Below are positions 5,246 through 5,640 of a stretch of DNA of 5,640 nucleotides, one piece after another; the stretch's first letter is position 1; every line of letters begins with the position of its first letter. The stretch comes from Actinomycetota bacterium (lineage in GTDB: Bacteria; Actinomycetota; UBA4738), in the NCBI GenBank assembly GCA_005885025.1, contig VAYC01000277.1, forward strand, positions 1 through 5,640, written 5' to 3'. A program made the position numbers and the translations under genes. Under the pieces are notes generated by a model that ran no database searches, was not told the origin of the DNA, and worked only from the letters and a program-made list of their open reading frames with translations.

Positions 5246-5640
5246 CGGCTGCGGATGACCGGATGATCTGGATGGCTTCCTCGATGCGGTCCCGGTGGGT
5301 TCGAAAGCTCACGATGCAGGCGCGGATCACAAAACGCCCGTCGATCATCGTGCTCGACAGGAAGACCCGCCGGGAGGCATTGATCCGCTCCAGCAGGCGC
5401 CGATTGAATTCCTCCGGGTCGCCTGACCGCGGCCGGTACCGGAAAGGGATCACCGTGAGGTCCGGCTTCCACGGCAGCTCGAACCCAGGCGAATCGACCA
5501 ATGCCTCGTACAGCAGGTGCGTGAGGTCGAGCTTCTCATCGAGGGCCACCCTGAAGGCCTCGACGCCATGCAACATGAGCGGCAGCCACACGCGCAGGCC
5601 GCGGAAGTCCCGAGACAGCTCGGGTGAGTAGTCCGCGAAG
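5232..5640 (-). CDS. PLP-dependent group II decarboxylase, C-terminal part only
   Basis: The frame runs from the right edge to a TGA at 5232-5234, giving 135 visible residues of a protein whose family is usually about 450-500 aa. An apparent GTG start at 5591 is internal, since the residues before it (FADYSPELSRDFRGLR) already fit the family. The sequence then matches the C-terminal domain of aromatic L-amino-acid decarboxylase relatives: RVWLPLMLHGVEAFR, a region ending in LPWKPDLTVIPFRYRP, RRVFLSSTMIDGRFVIRACIV, and a final helix with EEAIQII. The enzyme removes the carboxyl group of an amino acid using pyridoxal phosphate in the cytoplasm. The PLP lysine and the substrate-defining residues lie outside the window, so tyrosine, tryptophan, DOPA or another amino acid cannot be told apart. 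It converges on the helicase with a 14-base gap and is probably unrelated to it. Confidence 0.5.
   Translation of the reverse strand, partial: FADYSPELSRDFRGLRVWLPLMLHGVEAFRVALDEKLDLTHLLYEALVDSPGFELPWKPDLTVIPFRYRPRSGDPEEFNRRLLERINASRRVFLSSTMIDGRFVIRACIVSFRTHRDRIEEAIQIIRSSAAELEG

Noticed and set aside
4191..5258. A 355-codon plus-strand frame inside the helicase
   Set aside because: It is a Pro/Arg/Gly-rich shadow of the helicase, whose own frame carries every helicase motif through this region.
1..5640. tRNA, rRNA, CRISPR array, insertion sequence or attachment site
   Set aside because: I saw no cloverleaf-like segment, regularly spaced repeats, transposase motifs or terminal inverted repeats on either strand.

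Overview
The window is GC-rich bacterial DNA (about two thirds G+C by eye). It uses GTG starts often, shows strong codon third-position GC in its real genes, and packs its genes tightly. Together with the protein families present, this suggests an actinobacterium or a similar high-GC lineage, possibly an uncultured soil organism. That placement is inference; no marker gene is present.

Five protein genes lie in the order +, -, -, +, -. (1) From the left edge to 1017 (+): the C-terminal part of a two-domain lipid-headgroup enzyme, with the end of a nucleotidyltransferase domain fused to a membrane CDP-alcohol phosphatidyltransferase. (2) 802-1998 (-): a polytopic membrane protein of the flippase-like, lysylphosphatidylglycerol-synthase-TM type (UPF0104). 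It is convergent with gene 1 and overlaps it by 216 bases. (3) 2156-2845 (-): a small secreted protein with a clear signal peptide and no assigned function. (4) 3172-5217 (+): a complete UvrD/PcrA-like superfamily 1 DNA helicase. (5) 5232 to the right edge (-): the C-terminal part of a PLP-dependent group II (aromatic amino acid type) decarboxylase.

The non-coding space is small. 2029-2155 holds a long inverted repeat that probably ends gene 3's transcript, and a possible -10 box for gene 2. 1999-2028 belongs to gene 2's leader or N-terminus, depending on its start codon. 2846-3171 is a divergent control region with a very good ribosome binding site for gene 3 and a hairpin-rich leader for the helicase. 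Genes 4 and 5 converge with only 14 bases between them, over a small hairpin.

Genes 1 and 2 plausibly work together in membrane lipid or glycolipid synthesis and translocation. The other three have no obvious shared pathway. I see no CRISPR array, tRNA, rRNA, insertion sequence or recognisable defence cluster. The most unusual signals are the antiparallel overlap of genes 1 and 2, a perfect 13-bp inverted repeat at the domain junction of gene 1, the hairpin-buried Shine-Dalgarno of the helicase, and the uncharacterised secreted protein. None of these amounts to a demonstrated new system.
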